NCBI GenBank assembly: GCA_902581775.1
Contig: CACHPJ010000003.1
Coordinates: 1 to 64,000 of the forward strand
Direction: 5' to 3'
Origin: an uncultured Pelagibacteraceae bacterium
GTDB taxonomy: Bacteria; Pseudomonadota; Alphaproteobacteria; Pelagibacterales; Pelagibacteraceae
DNA: 64,000 nt
In this document: positions 33,865 to 42,222 of the stretch, in pieces
How positions within the stretch are numbered: the stretch's first letter is position 1
Layout: each line of letters starts with the position of its first letter
Notes under the pieces: generated by a model
Told to the model about the DNA's origin: nothing
What the model saw: the letters and a program-made list of their open reading frames with translations, nothing else
The model's database searches: none
Translations under genes and position numbers: made by a program

Positions 33865-35208
33865 TTATGACTTTGCGTAATTTGAAATACCAGTTCTTAA
33901 TTTTTCTATAATTTCATCAATATGTTTTTTTTCACATATAAATTGAGGCGCTATAATTAAATTATCACCTGTATTTTTAAAATTAACACCTGCATCGTAA
34001 CAATGTTTAAACACTTGATATCCTGCTTTTCCAGGCTTATCTTTCATTTTTATCTCAATTCCGCCCATCATTCCATAACCTCTTATACTAACTATTTCTT
34101 TTAAATCTTTTAAAGATTGAAGACCATCTTGAAGGTAAGGCGACATTTCTTTTGCTCTTTTAACAATATCTTCTTTATCAAAAATATCTTGCACTGCTAA
34201 TGCTGCAGCAACTGCTACTGGAATACCCGAATAAGTATATCCATGAAATAATTCAGGTGTTCCCTCTGGTGCAGACGATGCATCCAACACTGAGTCATAA
34301 ATTTCTTCTTTTACCGCAACTACTCCCATTGGCACCACTCCATTGGTTGTTGCTTTTGCCATAGTCATAATATCAGGTTTAACATTCCATTCTTGAGCCG
34401 CAAAAGTTGAACCAGTTCTACCCCATCCAGTTATAACTTCATCGAATATCAATAATATTCCATGTTTGTTACAAATTTCTCTTATTCTTTTCAAATAACC
34501 TTTAGGCGGAACTAAGGTTCCAGTTGATCCTGCGATAGGTTCAATAATACAAGCAGCTATATTTTCTCCACCAAAATTCATTGCTATTCTTTCTAGATCT
34601 TCAGCCATCTCTACTCCAGTTTCAGGTTGACCTTTTACAAACTTATGATCTGGTAAATGAGTGTGACGCATATGTTGTACTCCCGGCATTAATACACTTG
34701 CAAATGTTTTTACATTATTAATCATTCCACCTACTGTAGTAGCCCCAATATTCATACCGTGGTATCCTCTTTCACGTCCTACAAACCTAAATCTTTTTGA
34801 GTCGCCTTTTGCTCTATGATAGGCAATAGCAATTTTAATTGCAGTTTCCACAGCAGTTGATCCACATATTGTATAAAATATTCTGTTTATTCCCTCTGGT
34901 GTTTTTTTTGCTATTCTAGTAGCTAATTCAAATGACCCTCCATATCCTTGATTAAAAGGCTGGCAATAGTCTAATTTATCAAGTTGTTTTGAAACCGCTT
35001 CAGTGATTTCTTTTCTTCCATGTCCTAAAGGATTACAGAATAGTCCTGAGCTCGCATCAATCATTTTTTTCCCCTCGTGGTTTGTTAAATAAACTCCTTT
35101 TGCGTCAGTTATTAGTCTGGGGTTTTTTTTAAAACTTTTGTTGTCAGTAAATGGCATCCAATGTTCATTTAAAGAATTTGGAATATTAGTTCTAGATGAA
35201 GAGCTCAT
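33865..35208 (-). CDS. tpa: class III aminotransferase, probable taurine:pyruvate aminotransferase
   Basis: This 447-residue PLP enzyme has the omega-amino-acid:pyruvate aminotransferase N-terminus EHWMPFTDNKSF, GSTAVETAIKIA (about 115), and the cofactor Asp in LLIFDEVITGWGRTG (about 252). The Schiff-base lysine is in MAKATTNGVVPMG (about 281). Beta-alanine:pyruvate transaminases share these features, so sequence alone does not fix the substrate. The ald partner, the divergent tauABC and xsc in the window point to taurine. It transfers the amino group of taurine to pyruvate, giving sulfoacetaldehyde and alanine. Confidence 0.83.
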   Translation of the reverse strand: MSSSSRTNIPNSLNEHWMPFTDNKSFKKNPRLITDAKGVYLTNHEGKKMIDASSGLFCNPLGHGRKEITEAVSKQLDKLDYCQPFNQGYGGSFELATRIAKKTPEGINRIFYTICGSTAVETAIKIAIAYHRAKGDSKRFRFVGRERGYHGMNIGATTVGGMINNVKTFASVLMPGVQHMRHTHLPDHKFVKGQPETGVEMAEDLERIAMNFGGENIAACIIEPIAGSTGTLVPPKGYLKRIREICNKHGILLIFDEVITGWGRTGSTFAAQEWNVKPDIMTMAKATTNGVVPMGVVAVKEEIYDSVLDASSAPEGTPELFHGYTYSGIPVAVAAALAVQDIFDKEDIVKRAKEMSPYLQDGLQSLKDLKEIVSIRGYGMMGGIEIKMKDKPGKAGYQVFKHCYDAGVNFKNTGDNLIIAPQFICEKKHIDEIIEKLRTGISNYAKS

Positions 35209-35408
35209 ATTTCAGATTAGTAGACATTTGTTAAATTAAATCAAGAATTATTGTATACAACCTTAGATTGAACCTAAAAAGAACATGAATTGTTTAGAAA
35301 TTTGATGGGGTTGAATAATAGACATGCACAAAAAATATAAGGTAACTATTTACTTAAGTTAAAATTTAATTTTTAATCTCATTAATTAACAAACCATATG
35401 GGAGAACT
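35209..35408. promoter_or_regulatory. 200-bp divergent control region between tpa and tauA
   Basis: This is one of the two longest non-coding gaps in the window. It holds the leftward tpa and rightward tauA promoters. The perfect palindrome TTGTATACAA lies at 35251-35260 and contains a -10-like TACAAT for the leftward gene. For tauA, TTGAAT (35311-35316) and TATAAG (35336-35341) are present but 19 nt apart, which is weak. GGGAG just before 35409 is the tauA ribosome site. The palindrome is a candidate operator only. Confidence 0.45.
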
Positions 35409-36347
35409 ATGAAAAAAATAATAAGCACAGTTCTTGGGATGATTTTGGCTTTTTCTCTAAACGCTTCTGTAGCTAATGCAGCTGCGAAAGAAGTAAGAGT
35501 TGCGTACTTTTTAGAGTGGCCATCACCAAATCTTGAGGACATGAATAAAAAAGCATATTCAAAAGCACTGGGTGTTCCAGTTAAATGGACAAATTTCAGC
35601 AATGGTGTAGCTATGACAGACGCTATGTTAGCTGGGGATATTGATATCTCTTACTCACAAGGTTTAATGCCATACATTAACGCTGTAAAAGCTAAAGCAC
35701 CTATTAAACTTGTGGACGTAGCTATGGAGTACGGAATGGGAGGAACTACTTGCGTTACCTCTAAAAAATCTGGAATCACTAAAGCTAATGCCTCAGAACT
35801 TGAAGGCAAAAAAGTTGCAGTTCCCTTAGGAACTATGGCCGAGTATGTTTTCACAGAAAGTATGAAAATAGTTGGTGCAGATAGAAAAAAAATGGAAATT
35901 ATTGCAATGGACCCTGAAGAGGGAGCTGCTGCATTAGTTAGCGGCGATGTTGTAATGGCATGTTTGTTTGGAGGTAACTCTATTAAATCAGCAACGTCTG
36001 TTGGAACAAGACTTTTGACAGTAGACGAAGCAAGAGCAGGCGGCATAATGGGTATCGATATCGTTTCAGTTACGAATAAATTTATGAAAGAAAATCCAGG
36101 AATGTTAAAGTCTTTTGTAGAGTTAACTCACGAAGCTAACGATAGATACAGAGCTGGTAAAAGTGATTTAAAAGCTATGTCTAAAGAGTCAGAAATGAAA
36201 ATTGCTGACATGAATGATACTTTAGGTGGTTTTAAATTCTTAACTCCAAAAGAGACTAAAAAATCTATGAAGAGTGGAAATCTTGCAAAATTTTTAAAAG
36301 GATTTGACACTCCAAGAGGAACGGTAACTACTAAGTTTTTACCGTAG
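35409..36347 (+). CDS. tauA: taurine-type ABC transporter substrate-binding protein
   Basis: This 312-residue periplasmic protein of the NMT1/TauA family has a signal peptide (residues 1-24, cleavage ANA|AAK). The mature part has YFLEWPSPNLEDMNKKAYSK, DAMLAGDIDISYSQGLMPY (about 77) and LEGKKVAVPLGTMAEYVF (about 132), typical of sulfonate/nitrate/thiamine-precursor binders. Ligand assignment to taurine rests on the divergent tpa-ald genes. A terminator-like hairpin separates it from the ATPase gene. Confidence 0.87.
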   Translation: MKKIISTVLGMILAFSLNASVANAAAKEVRVAYFLEWPSPNLEDMNKKAYSKALGVPVKWTNFSNGVAMTDAMLAGDIDISYSQGLMPYINAVKAKAPIKLVDVAMEYGMGGTTCVTSKKSGITKANASELEGKKVAVPLGTMAEYVFTESMKIVGADRKKMEIIAMDPEEGAAALVSGDVVMACLFGGNSIKSATSVGTRLLTVDEARAGGIMGIDIVSVTNKFMKENPGMLKSFVELTHEANDRYRAGKSDLKAMSKESEMKIADMNDTLGGFKFLTPKETKKSMKSGNLAKFLKGFDTPRGTVTTKFLP

Positions 36348-36365
36348 TTTTTTGTAGTAAAATTG

Positions 36366-36402
36366 ATAGGCGCCAATTGAATAAATTGGTGCCTATTTTT
36401 TT
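36366..36402 (+). terminator. hairpin terminator/attenuator between tauA and tauB
   Basis: ATAGGCGCCAATT (36366-36378) pairs with AATTGGTGCCTAT (36384-36396), 13 bp with one G-T pair and a 5-nt loop, followed by T36397-36402. It is a clear intrinsic terminator placed between a binding-protein gene and its transporter genes, mirroring the hairpin in the TRAP operon (20876-20914). Confidence 0.88.
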
Positions 36403-36428
36403 CTTAAAATATCTAATATAATTATCTT

Positions 36429-37226
36429 ATGAGTGACCTAATTTCTAAAAATTTAAATATGATATTCAAAACTCCAAAAGGAGAAACTGTTCATGCTTTA
36501 AAAAATTTAAATTTTACAATTAAGAAAGGAGAGTTACTCACGGTTCTTGGCCCTTCAGGGTGTGGAAAGACAACGTTATTGAATATAGCTGCCGGATTTA
36601 TTAGGCCTACTTCTGGAAAAATAACTTTAGGAGATAAAGAAATAAATGGGCCTGGAGTTGATAGAGGAATGGTGTTTCAGCAGGGAGCTTTATTTGAATG
36701 GCTAACTGTAGCTGAAAATGTAAATTTTGGTTTAAGAATGAAAAATCAAGATGAAATTAAAACTCAGCAAAAAGTTGATGAATGGTTAGATATTGTTGGT
36801 TTGAAAGGTTTTGGAAACACTCCAACATATCAACTTTCAGGAGGTATGCAGCAAAGAGTGGCATTAGCTAGATGTTTAATAAATGATCCTGATTTAATTT
36901 TAATGGATGAACCTTTAGGAGCACTTGATGCTTTGACTAGAGAGAAGATGCAATCATTAGTTCTTAAAATTTGGAAAGAGACAGGAAAAACTATTATCCT
37001 TATCACTCACTCAGTTGAAGAGGCATTATTATTAGGAGAAAAGTGTTATGTAATGGCTCCTCGACCTGGAAGAATTCACAAAGAGTACAAACTACCTTTC
37101 GCTTCCATGGGTCTTAAAGGAGACTTAAGAGAAATTAAAAATAATAAAGAATTTGTATCTAAACGTGAGGAAATACTTTCAATGATTTGGAATATGGAAG
37201 AAGAAATTATGGGAAAAGAAATTTAA
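36429..37226 (+). CDS. tauB: ABC transporter ATP-binding protein (TauB/SsuB type)
   Basis: This 265-residue cytoplasmic ATPase has Walker A GPSGCGKTT (about residue 40), Q-loop VFQQGALFEW, ABC signature QLSGGMQQRVALAR (about 138), Walker B LILMDEPLGALDAL and the switch His in ILITHSVEEALL. It is of the nitrate/sulfonate/taurine transporter subfamily. It directly abuts the permease gene (stop 37226, start 37227). Confidence 0.93.
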   Translation: MSDLISKNLNMIFKTPKGETVHALKNLNFTIKKGELLTVLGPSGCGKTTLLNIAAGFIRPTSGKITLGDKEINGPGVDRGMVFQQGALFEWLTVAENVNFGLRMKNQDEIKTQQKVDEWLDIVGLKGFGNTPTYQLSGGMQQRVALARCLINDPDLILMDEPLGALDALTREKMQSLVLKIWKETGKTIILITHSVEEALLLGEKCYVMAPRPGRIHKEYKLPFASMGLKGDLREIKNNKEFVSKREEILSMIWNMEEEIMGKEI

Positions 37227-39137
37227 ATGATTACAGCTTTTTTAACTTTTGTATTTTTTTTTGCTATTGTAGGCTGTATTTTATACGGAAGAAAATTAAT
37301 TAAGACAGAGAAAATAGATGCTGTTTTTGGAAACCCAGAAAGGGCCAAAGGTGGCACCCATTGGGTAATTGTGGGAAGTAGCTTTTTATTATTGGTTTGG
37401 CTTTATTATTCATGGGATATTGCCAAATCTTTCTTTCCTAAATCAGCAAATGAGCTTTGCCAAGTTGCAAAAGTAGATGAGTCGCTACTTTCACTTAAGT
37501 ACCTTTTTCCTATTGAAGAAAGGCAATTTAAAAGTACATCTGTAATTGAAATAGAGACTAAAAACTTAAACAAAATAATTTTAGATATTGAAAAGTCAAA
37601 TCAAGTAAGTAATAAAAATAAAGTTATTTTATTTGATTTTGCCGCAAAAACAAAAAGTACCATTCCCTTATTAACTAACAATAAACTTTTGGAAAATGAT
37701 ACTAGAGAACAAATAGGTATATTAACTGAGCAAATTAACAGCCTAACGAAAAATTTTATTAAAAATGATTTTCCGAAAGAAAGTGCCCAAGAAGAAGTTG
37801 AAAGAATTGAGGCAGCAAAGCTCGAGGGTGAATGGGGTGCATCTAGTACTTCGATAGATAATGCAGTAGAAATTCCATCAATTCCTAAAACAAAAAAAGG
37901 TTTAAAATTTCAAGCCGCTGCCAATGAATTAAATTTAATTAGTGATGAGTTTTTTGAATTAAGAAATCATAATTCGAGGTATACTTCCGTAATCGAAAGT
38001 CTAAAAAAAGAAATTAAAGAATTTAGGTCAAAATTAAATACATCTGAAGAAATTACATCATCTTTTGCAAAAGATATTTTAAAAATAGCTAGAAGAATTG
38101 AGTATGCTAGTATATTTCCACCAAATACTTTAAATAATTTACAAATATCAATTATAAATTTTGATAAAGCTCAAAAAAAAGAACAGGGCGGATTAAGATG
38201 GGTAGATATCTTTTTATTCCCATCAGGAACAATAATGTCAAGTGGTCCTAGCTGTACCGAACAAGGATCTGGGAGATGGCTTCCAAAACCTTCTGACACA
38301 CTTAATAAATTTACTTTAATGTTAAATCCTAATGTTGGTTTCAAGCAAATTCCATTAATTTGGTACGAAATGATGGATGTCAGTAAGGTTATCGGTTTTG
38401 TACTCCCTAATTGGATAGCAGATATTATTCCTGGAGAATATCCGGTTCACAATGAGAAAGGTGAGATAAAACCAAATTTTAAAAGCAAAGTCTTAAATGT
38501 AGTAACTGGAGATTTTAATTTATTTAAAATACCAGTGCCAACAGGTCATATATGGGATTCATTTTTAAGAGTTCTTCTTGGTTTAGTTTTTGGAATTATT
38601 GTAGGAGTACCATTAGGATTATTTATGGGACTAAATAGATTTGCCAAAGGGTTTTTTGATCCTTTAATCGAGTTATATAGACCTGTTCCACCGCTAGCTT
38701 GGGCGCCTCTAGTTATTTCTGTTCTGGGTATTGATAATCTAGGAAAAGTATTTTTATTATTTATGGTCTCATTATCAATTATGATTATATCTGCTAGAGC
38801 AGGAGCTTCTGGAACACAACTATCAAAAATTCATGCAGCTCACTCACTTGGTGCATCAAGATGGCAAATATTAAGACACGTAATATTTCCTAATTCTTTA
38901 CCAGAAATACTAACAGGAATAAGAGTCGCTACAGGTATGTGTTGGGGAACCTTAGTAGCCGCTGAGTTTTTAGCCGGCACGACAGGAATAGGATTTGTTG
39001 AAAATGTTGCAAAAAAATATTTTCAATATGAGGTAATTTGGATAACTATTTTTATTATGGGAATGCTTGGATTGTTGTTTGATGTTACTATAAGAAAAAT
39101 TATAGATAAAACAATTCCATGGAGAGGTAAAGGCTAA
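37227..39137 (+). CDS. tauC: taurine-type ABC permease with a large N-terminal insertion
   Basis: This 636-residue protein is more than twice the usual ~260-280 residues of TauC. The C-terminal ~200 residues form a normal BPD-type permease with GLVFGIIVGVPLGLFMGLNR (about 450) and the EAA loop HSLGASRWQILRHVIFPNSL (about 540). In front are two N-terminal membrane helices (about 4-20, 48-66). Between them and the permease lies a ~350-residue polar, partly coiled-coil region rich in Lys/Glu/Ser/Asn. The frame is continuous. The extra region may be periplasmic and interact with tauA; its function is not known to me. Confidence 0.88.
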   Translation: MITAFLTFVFFFAIVGCILYGRKLIKTEKIDAVFGNPERAKGGTHWVIVGSSFLLLVWLYYSWDIAKSFFPKSANELCQVAKVDESLLSLKYLFPIEERQFKSTSVIEIETKNLNKIILDIEKSNQVSNKNKVILFDFAAKTKSTIPLLTNNKLLENDTREQIGILTEQINSLTKNFIKNDFPKESAQEEVERIEAAKLEGEWGASSTSIDNAVEIPSIPKTKKGLKFQAAANELNLISDEFFELRNHNSRYTSVIESLKKEIKEFRSKLNTSEEITSSFAKDILKIARRIEYASIFPPNTLNNLQISIINFDKAQKKEQGGLRWVDIFLFPSGTIMSSGPSCTEQGSGRWLPKPSDTLNKFTLMLNPNVGFKQIPLIWYEMMDVSKVIGFVLPNWIADIIPGEYPVHNEKGEIKPNFKSKVLNVVTGDFNLFKIPVPTGHIWDSFLRVLLGLVFGIIVGVPLGLFMGLNRFAKGFFDPLIELYRPVPPLAWAPLVISVLGIDNLGKVFLLFMVSLSIMIISARAGASGTQLSKIHAAHSLGASRWQILRHVIFPNSLPEILTGIRVATGMCWGTLVAAEFLAGTTGIGFVENVAKKYFQYEVIWITIFIMGMLGLLFDVTIRKIIDKTIPWRGKG

Positions 39138-39148
39138 ATTCTCCTTTA

Positions 39149-40237
39149 ATGTTCAAAATTTTAAAAAATTTAATATTTTATTTAGCCTTATTTATTATTT
39201 TTGATATTTTTTATAGCAATTTTCTTTATAAAGAATCAATTAAATATAACTGTTATAAGTACCTCAAAAATTTTCATGAACTTCAAAAAAATTGTAAAGC
39301 TAAAGAAAAGTGGATAAGAAGCGCAAAATCTTACGATGTTTTTACTGATAAAAATGGTTTTAGGTATTCAGGCAAAGATATTAAATCAAAAAATCAAAGT
39401 GCAATTTTTTTAGGTGACTCGTTTACTTATGGAATGGGATTGGATTATTATAAAACTTTTACGGGAATAATAGAAAAAAAAATTTTAAATTATGATATTA
39501 AAAATTTAGGAGTTCAAGGTTATAGTTCATCAGTGTATCTTTACCAAATAAGAAATTACATTAAAAAAGATAAAAATTTAAAAAAAATTATTATTCAACT
39601 TGATATTTCCGATGTTTTTGAGGAAGCCTCAATATGGACAAAAGATAAACAATTTATACATCCAGTTTTAATTAAAGAAAGAAAAAATGAAGAGGAAATT
39701 AATAATTTTGACAGTTTCAAAGAAAAAAATTTTAAAGGCTCAAGATTAATAGCAAGATCAATAAATAATTTTTTTAGAAATTTACGTATTGAAAAATCAA
39801 AAAAAGAGAGAAAGAATCTCAAGCCAGGTTTTTCAGGGTGGGGAAACTTTTTATTTCTTGATATAAAAAAAACAAATCCTGTATTATGGGAACCAATTGG
39901 ATTTAATAATGCATTAAAGAAAATTGAAAATGATTTTGTTCAAATTGGAAAGATAATAAAAGATAATAATTTGGAACTTTATATTTTAACATATCCATGG
40001 CCGGATACACTTGAGTATGGTCAAAATAGTTTCAATTGGGAGAAATTTTCCAATAGTCTTTGTATAAAAAGTGAATGTTCAAATTTAATTAATTTATTTC
40101 CAGATTTTCAAAAAATCAAAAATAACAACAACAACTGGCTATATAAAATTTATATAGATGGTGATTTGCATATTACACACTTTGGACATAAAATTATTGC
40201 TGAGAAAATAATAAATAAAGTATTTTTAAATGAATGA
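39149..40237 (+). CDS. SGNH-fold hydrolase-like protein
   Basis: This 362-residue protein has an N-terminal membrane helix (residues ~5-25), block I AIFLGDSFTYGMGLDYYKTF (about 89) and C-terminal DGDLHITHFGHKIIAEKII (D-x-x-H). It overlaps the following acyltransferase by 8 nt. It is the fourth SGNH protein of the window. With a membrane O-acyltransferase next to it, transfer of acetyl groups onto an exported polymer is a sensible inference. Confidence 0.78.
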   Translation: MFKILKNLIFYLALFIIFDIFYSNFLYKESIKYNCYKYLKNFHELQKNCKAKEKWIRSAKSYDVFTDKNGFRYSGKDIKSKNQSAIFLGDSFTYGMGLDYYKTFTGIIEKKILNYDIKNLGVQGYSSSVYLYQIRNYIKKDKNLKKIIIQLDISDVFEEASIWTKDKQFIHPVLIKERKNEEEINNFDSFKEKNFKGSRLIARSINNFFRNLRIEKSKKERKNLKPGFSGWGNFLFLDIKKTNPVLWEPIGFNNALKKIENDFVQIGKIIKDNNLELYILTYPWPDTLEYGQNSFNWEKFSNSLCIKSECSNLINLFPDFQKIKNNNNNWLYKIYIDGDLHITHFGHKIIAEKIINKVFLNE

Positions 40238-41246
40238 TGTTTTAAAAAAAGATAATAATTATTTCACAAGCTTGGATTTTTTAAGAGGTCTTAGCGGATA
40301 CGGTGTAGCTGTTACTCATTTTTATGCATTTCTTTATGGAAATGCATTTATGGAATATTTATCTTTTTTATTTGTTGAATTTTTTTTTATTCTTAGCGGA
40401 TTTGTTTTATTTCCCCAATTAATTCAGGTTTTGAATAATTCAAAAAATCTTTTTTATTTTTATCTAAGAAGATGGATGAGAACTATACCGCTATATATTT
40501 TGTGTTTATTAATGGTCTCTACAATATTTAACGAAATTTTGAGTAAAGATTTCTTTAAGTATTTATTTTTTATTCAAGATATTAAACCAAATTTTTTAAA
40601 TAATTATTATTACCCTATTGTTTGGTCCCTCTCTATTGAGGAAATATTTTACTTAGGTTTCCCTCTTATAATCATTATATTTGGAAAAAAAAACTTCCTT
40701 ATTAAAGTTGTTATATTGTTTTTTTCTTTAATAATATTAAAAAATTTATTTATGAATAAATTTGAACTCGATTTTATTAGAACTGGAACTTTCTTTAGAT
40801 TTGATGCGATCTTACTTGGATTTATATTAAGATTTTTATACACAAAGTTTATTAATCCTAAAATTATTTTAATCTCTTTATTTTTTGGATTAACATTTTA
40901 CTGTTTTTCTGAAGATTTTGTTTCTAAAAATCAAGATTTATTAGTGATTAAAATATTTTTTGTGCCATTTTTACAATTACTTAGTGTTAATGTCCTGTGT
41001 TCCTTTATATCTTTGGAAAATATATTTAAAAAAAAGTATTTGAAGAAATTTTCAATTATAATATCTAAACAAACTTATTCTGTATATTTGACACATATTA
41101 TTTTTATATACATTTTTATAAAATTAGATTTTAATCCAATATTAGAATTTATCCTTTATTTAATATTATTATTTGCATCATCAAGTTTTTTCTATTATTT
41201 TATTGAGAAACCAATTTTAATATTAAGACCAAAATTAAAAAATTAA
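40230..41246 (+). CDS. acyltransferase family 3 membrane protein (OafA-like)
   Basis: This 338-residue integral membrane protein has about ten helices. The family-3 start is LDFLRGLSGYGVAVTHF (residues ~13-29, with the conserved His), with LFVEFFFILSGFVLFPQLI (about 48) and RRWMRTIPLY. Relatives O-acetylate lipopolysaccharide and other glycans using cytoplasmic acetyl-CoA. Paired by overlap with an SGNH protein and followed by a DUF5989-like gene. Acceptor unknown. Confidence 0.88.
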   Translation: MNDVLKKDNNYFTSLDFLRGLSGYGVAVTHFYAFLYGNAFMEYLSFLFVEFFFILSGFVLFPQLIQVLNNSKNLFYFYLRRWMRTIPLYILCLLMVSTIFNEILSKDFFKYLFFIQDIKPNFLNNYYYPIVWSLSIEEIFYLGFPLIIIIFGKKNFLIKVVILFFSLIILKNLFMNKFELDFIRTGTFFRFDAILLGFILRFLYTKFINPKIILISLFFGLTFYCFSEDFVSKNQDLLVIKIFFVPFLQLLSVNVLCSFISLENIFKKKYLKKFSIIISKQTYSVYLTHIIFIYIFIKLDFNPILEFILYLILLFASSSFFYYFIEKPILILRPKLKN

Positions 41247-41251
41247 TTTAA

Positions 41252-41398
41252 ATGATAAAAAAATTGCTAAATTTATTTCTTTTTAAAAAAAGAAAATGGT
41301 TAATTCCAATAGTTGTGATGATATTAATTTTTCATTTAATAAATCATTTTTTGACAAACGAGGGATTCAAACCTTTCGGCTATGTAATTTTTAATTAA
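41252..41398 (+). CDS. DUF5989-like 48-aa membrane protein
   Basis: This is a 48-residue protein with the same plan as the gene at 10882: amphipathic/basic start (KKLLNLFLFKKRKWLIPI), one membrane helix (residues ~17-33) and a short FGYVIFN end. It starts 5 nt after the acyltransferase stop. Here it lies without a carbamoyltransferase. Function unknown, probably an envelope-glycan accessory. Confidence 0.65.
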   Translation: MIKKLLNLFLFKKRKWLIPIVVMILIFHLINHFLTNEGFKPFGYVIFN

Positions 41399-41437
41399 TT
41401 GCTTTAATTTCAGATTTAATATAAATATTTCTTGAAT

Positions 41438-41514
41438 GGCGAGGTAGCTCAGTTGGTTAGAGCACAGGACTCATAAGCCTGGGGTCGGCGGTTCGAATCC
41501 GCCCCTCGCTACCA
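41438..41514 (+). tRNA. tRNA-Met (CAT anticodon), elongator type
   Basis: The 77-nt cloverleaf has acceptor GGCGAGG / CCTCGCT with a G-U first pair, D-arm GCTCAGTTGGTTAGAGC, anticodon loop CTCATAA, variable loop GGGTC, T-arm GGCGGTTCGAATCCGCC and an encoded CCA end. The anticodon stem closes with an A-G mismatch next to the loop. Absence of the initiator C-A mismatch and the overall likeness to alphaproteobacterial elongator tRNA-Met support the call; a lysidine-modified tRNA-Ile2 is less likely. Confidence 0.93.
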
Positions 41515-41517
41515 TAT

Positions 41518-42222
41518 TCAAATACTCTTATTTAATTTTTTTAAACTCATAGAGGCATTTATTGGCAATTTAATTTTACTTCTTTTTAAAAAAATTTTCT
41601 TTATCTTTTTATTATTTTTTCTTGCAAAATCATAAACTGATTGAGAATTACCTCCAACATTAAAAATTCCTCTTTTATTAATAATCTTTTTAAATATTTT
41701 TATGAAATCATCATGAAAAATAAAATTTGTAATCATGTCTGCGTAAGCTACTTTATGAACGAATGGTCTTTCAGTCATGCTCACCCTTAAGATCAAAGAG
41801 TTTTTATACATTTGTACTGCACTTTCACCACCTAATTTTGACCAACCATAATTATTTGATGGCAGAAGAGGGTCAGTTTCTTTATAACCACCTTTAATAC
41901 CCGGATATATATAGCTAGTTGAAAAGTAGATAACTTTTATATTTAACTCTGAACAAGCAATAACGACGTTTGAAGTTCCGATTATATTAAGCATTATACT
42001 TTGCCTAGGATTTTTTTCATGCAAAGACATTGGTCGAGATAAACCAGCAAGATGAATTAAATATTTAGGTTTTTTTCTTTTTAAATAATTTCTTAATGAT
42101 CTTAAACTTAAAATATTTAATTGTTTTTTGGTTGGAAATAAATAATATTTATTAGAATATTTCTTCAATACTTTACCAAATCGTCCACTACCACCAGTAA
42201 CAATTATTTTTTTACTTAACAT
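41518..42222 (-). CDS. NAD-dependent epimerase/reductase of deoxysugar synthesis (RmlD-like)
   Basis: This 234-residue extended-SDR protein has the cofactor motif IIVTGGSGRFGKVLKK at the N-terminus, HLAGLSRPMSLHEKNP, the catalytic YFSTSYIYPG, and NNYGWSKLGGE (Y-x-x-x-K). It is shorter than RmlD (about 290), and its C-terminal substrate part is reduced. I choose the ATG at 42222 over a GTG at 42240. Last gene of the leftward dTDP-sugar operon, it probably does the 4-keto reduction. It overlaps the C-methyltransferase by 11 nt. Confidence 0.75.
   Translation of the reverse strand: MLSKKIIVTGGSGRFGKVLKKYSNKYYLFPTKKQLNILSLRSLRNYLKRKKPKYLIHLAGLSRPMSLHEKNPRQSIMLNIIGTSNVVIACSELNIKVIYFSTSYIYPGIKGGYKETDPLLPSNNYGWSKLGGESAVQMYKNSLILRVSMTERPFVHKVAYADMITNFIFHDDFIKIFKKIINKRGIFNVGGNSQSVYDFARKNNKKIKKIFLKRSKIKLPINASMSLKKLNKSI

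Noticed and set aside
35651-36046. 131-codon minus-strand open frame inside tauA
   Set aside because: Antisense shadow of a well-supported binding-protein gene.
41438-41514. G-U first pair and A-G mismatch as signs of a defective tRNA
   Set aside because: All arms and the encoded CCA are intact, and the ...CGCTACCA end is usual for alphaproteobacterial tRNA-Met.
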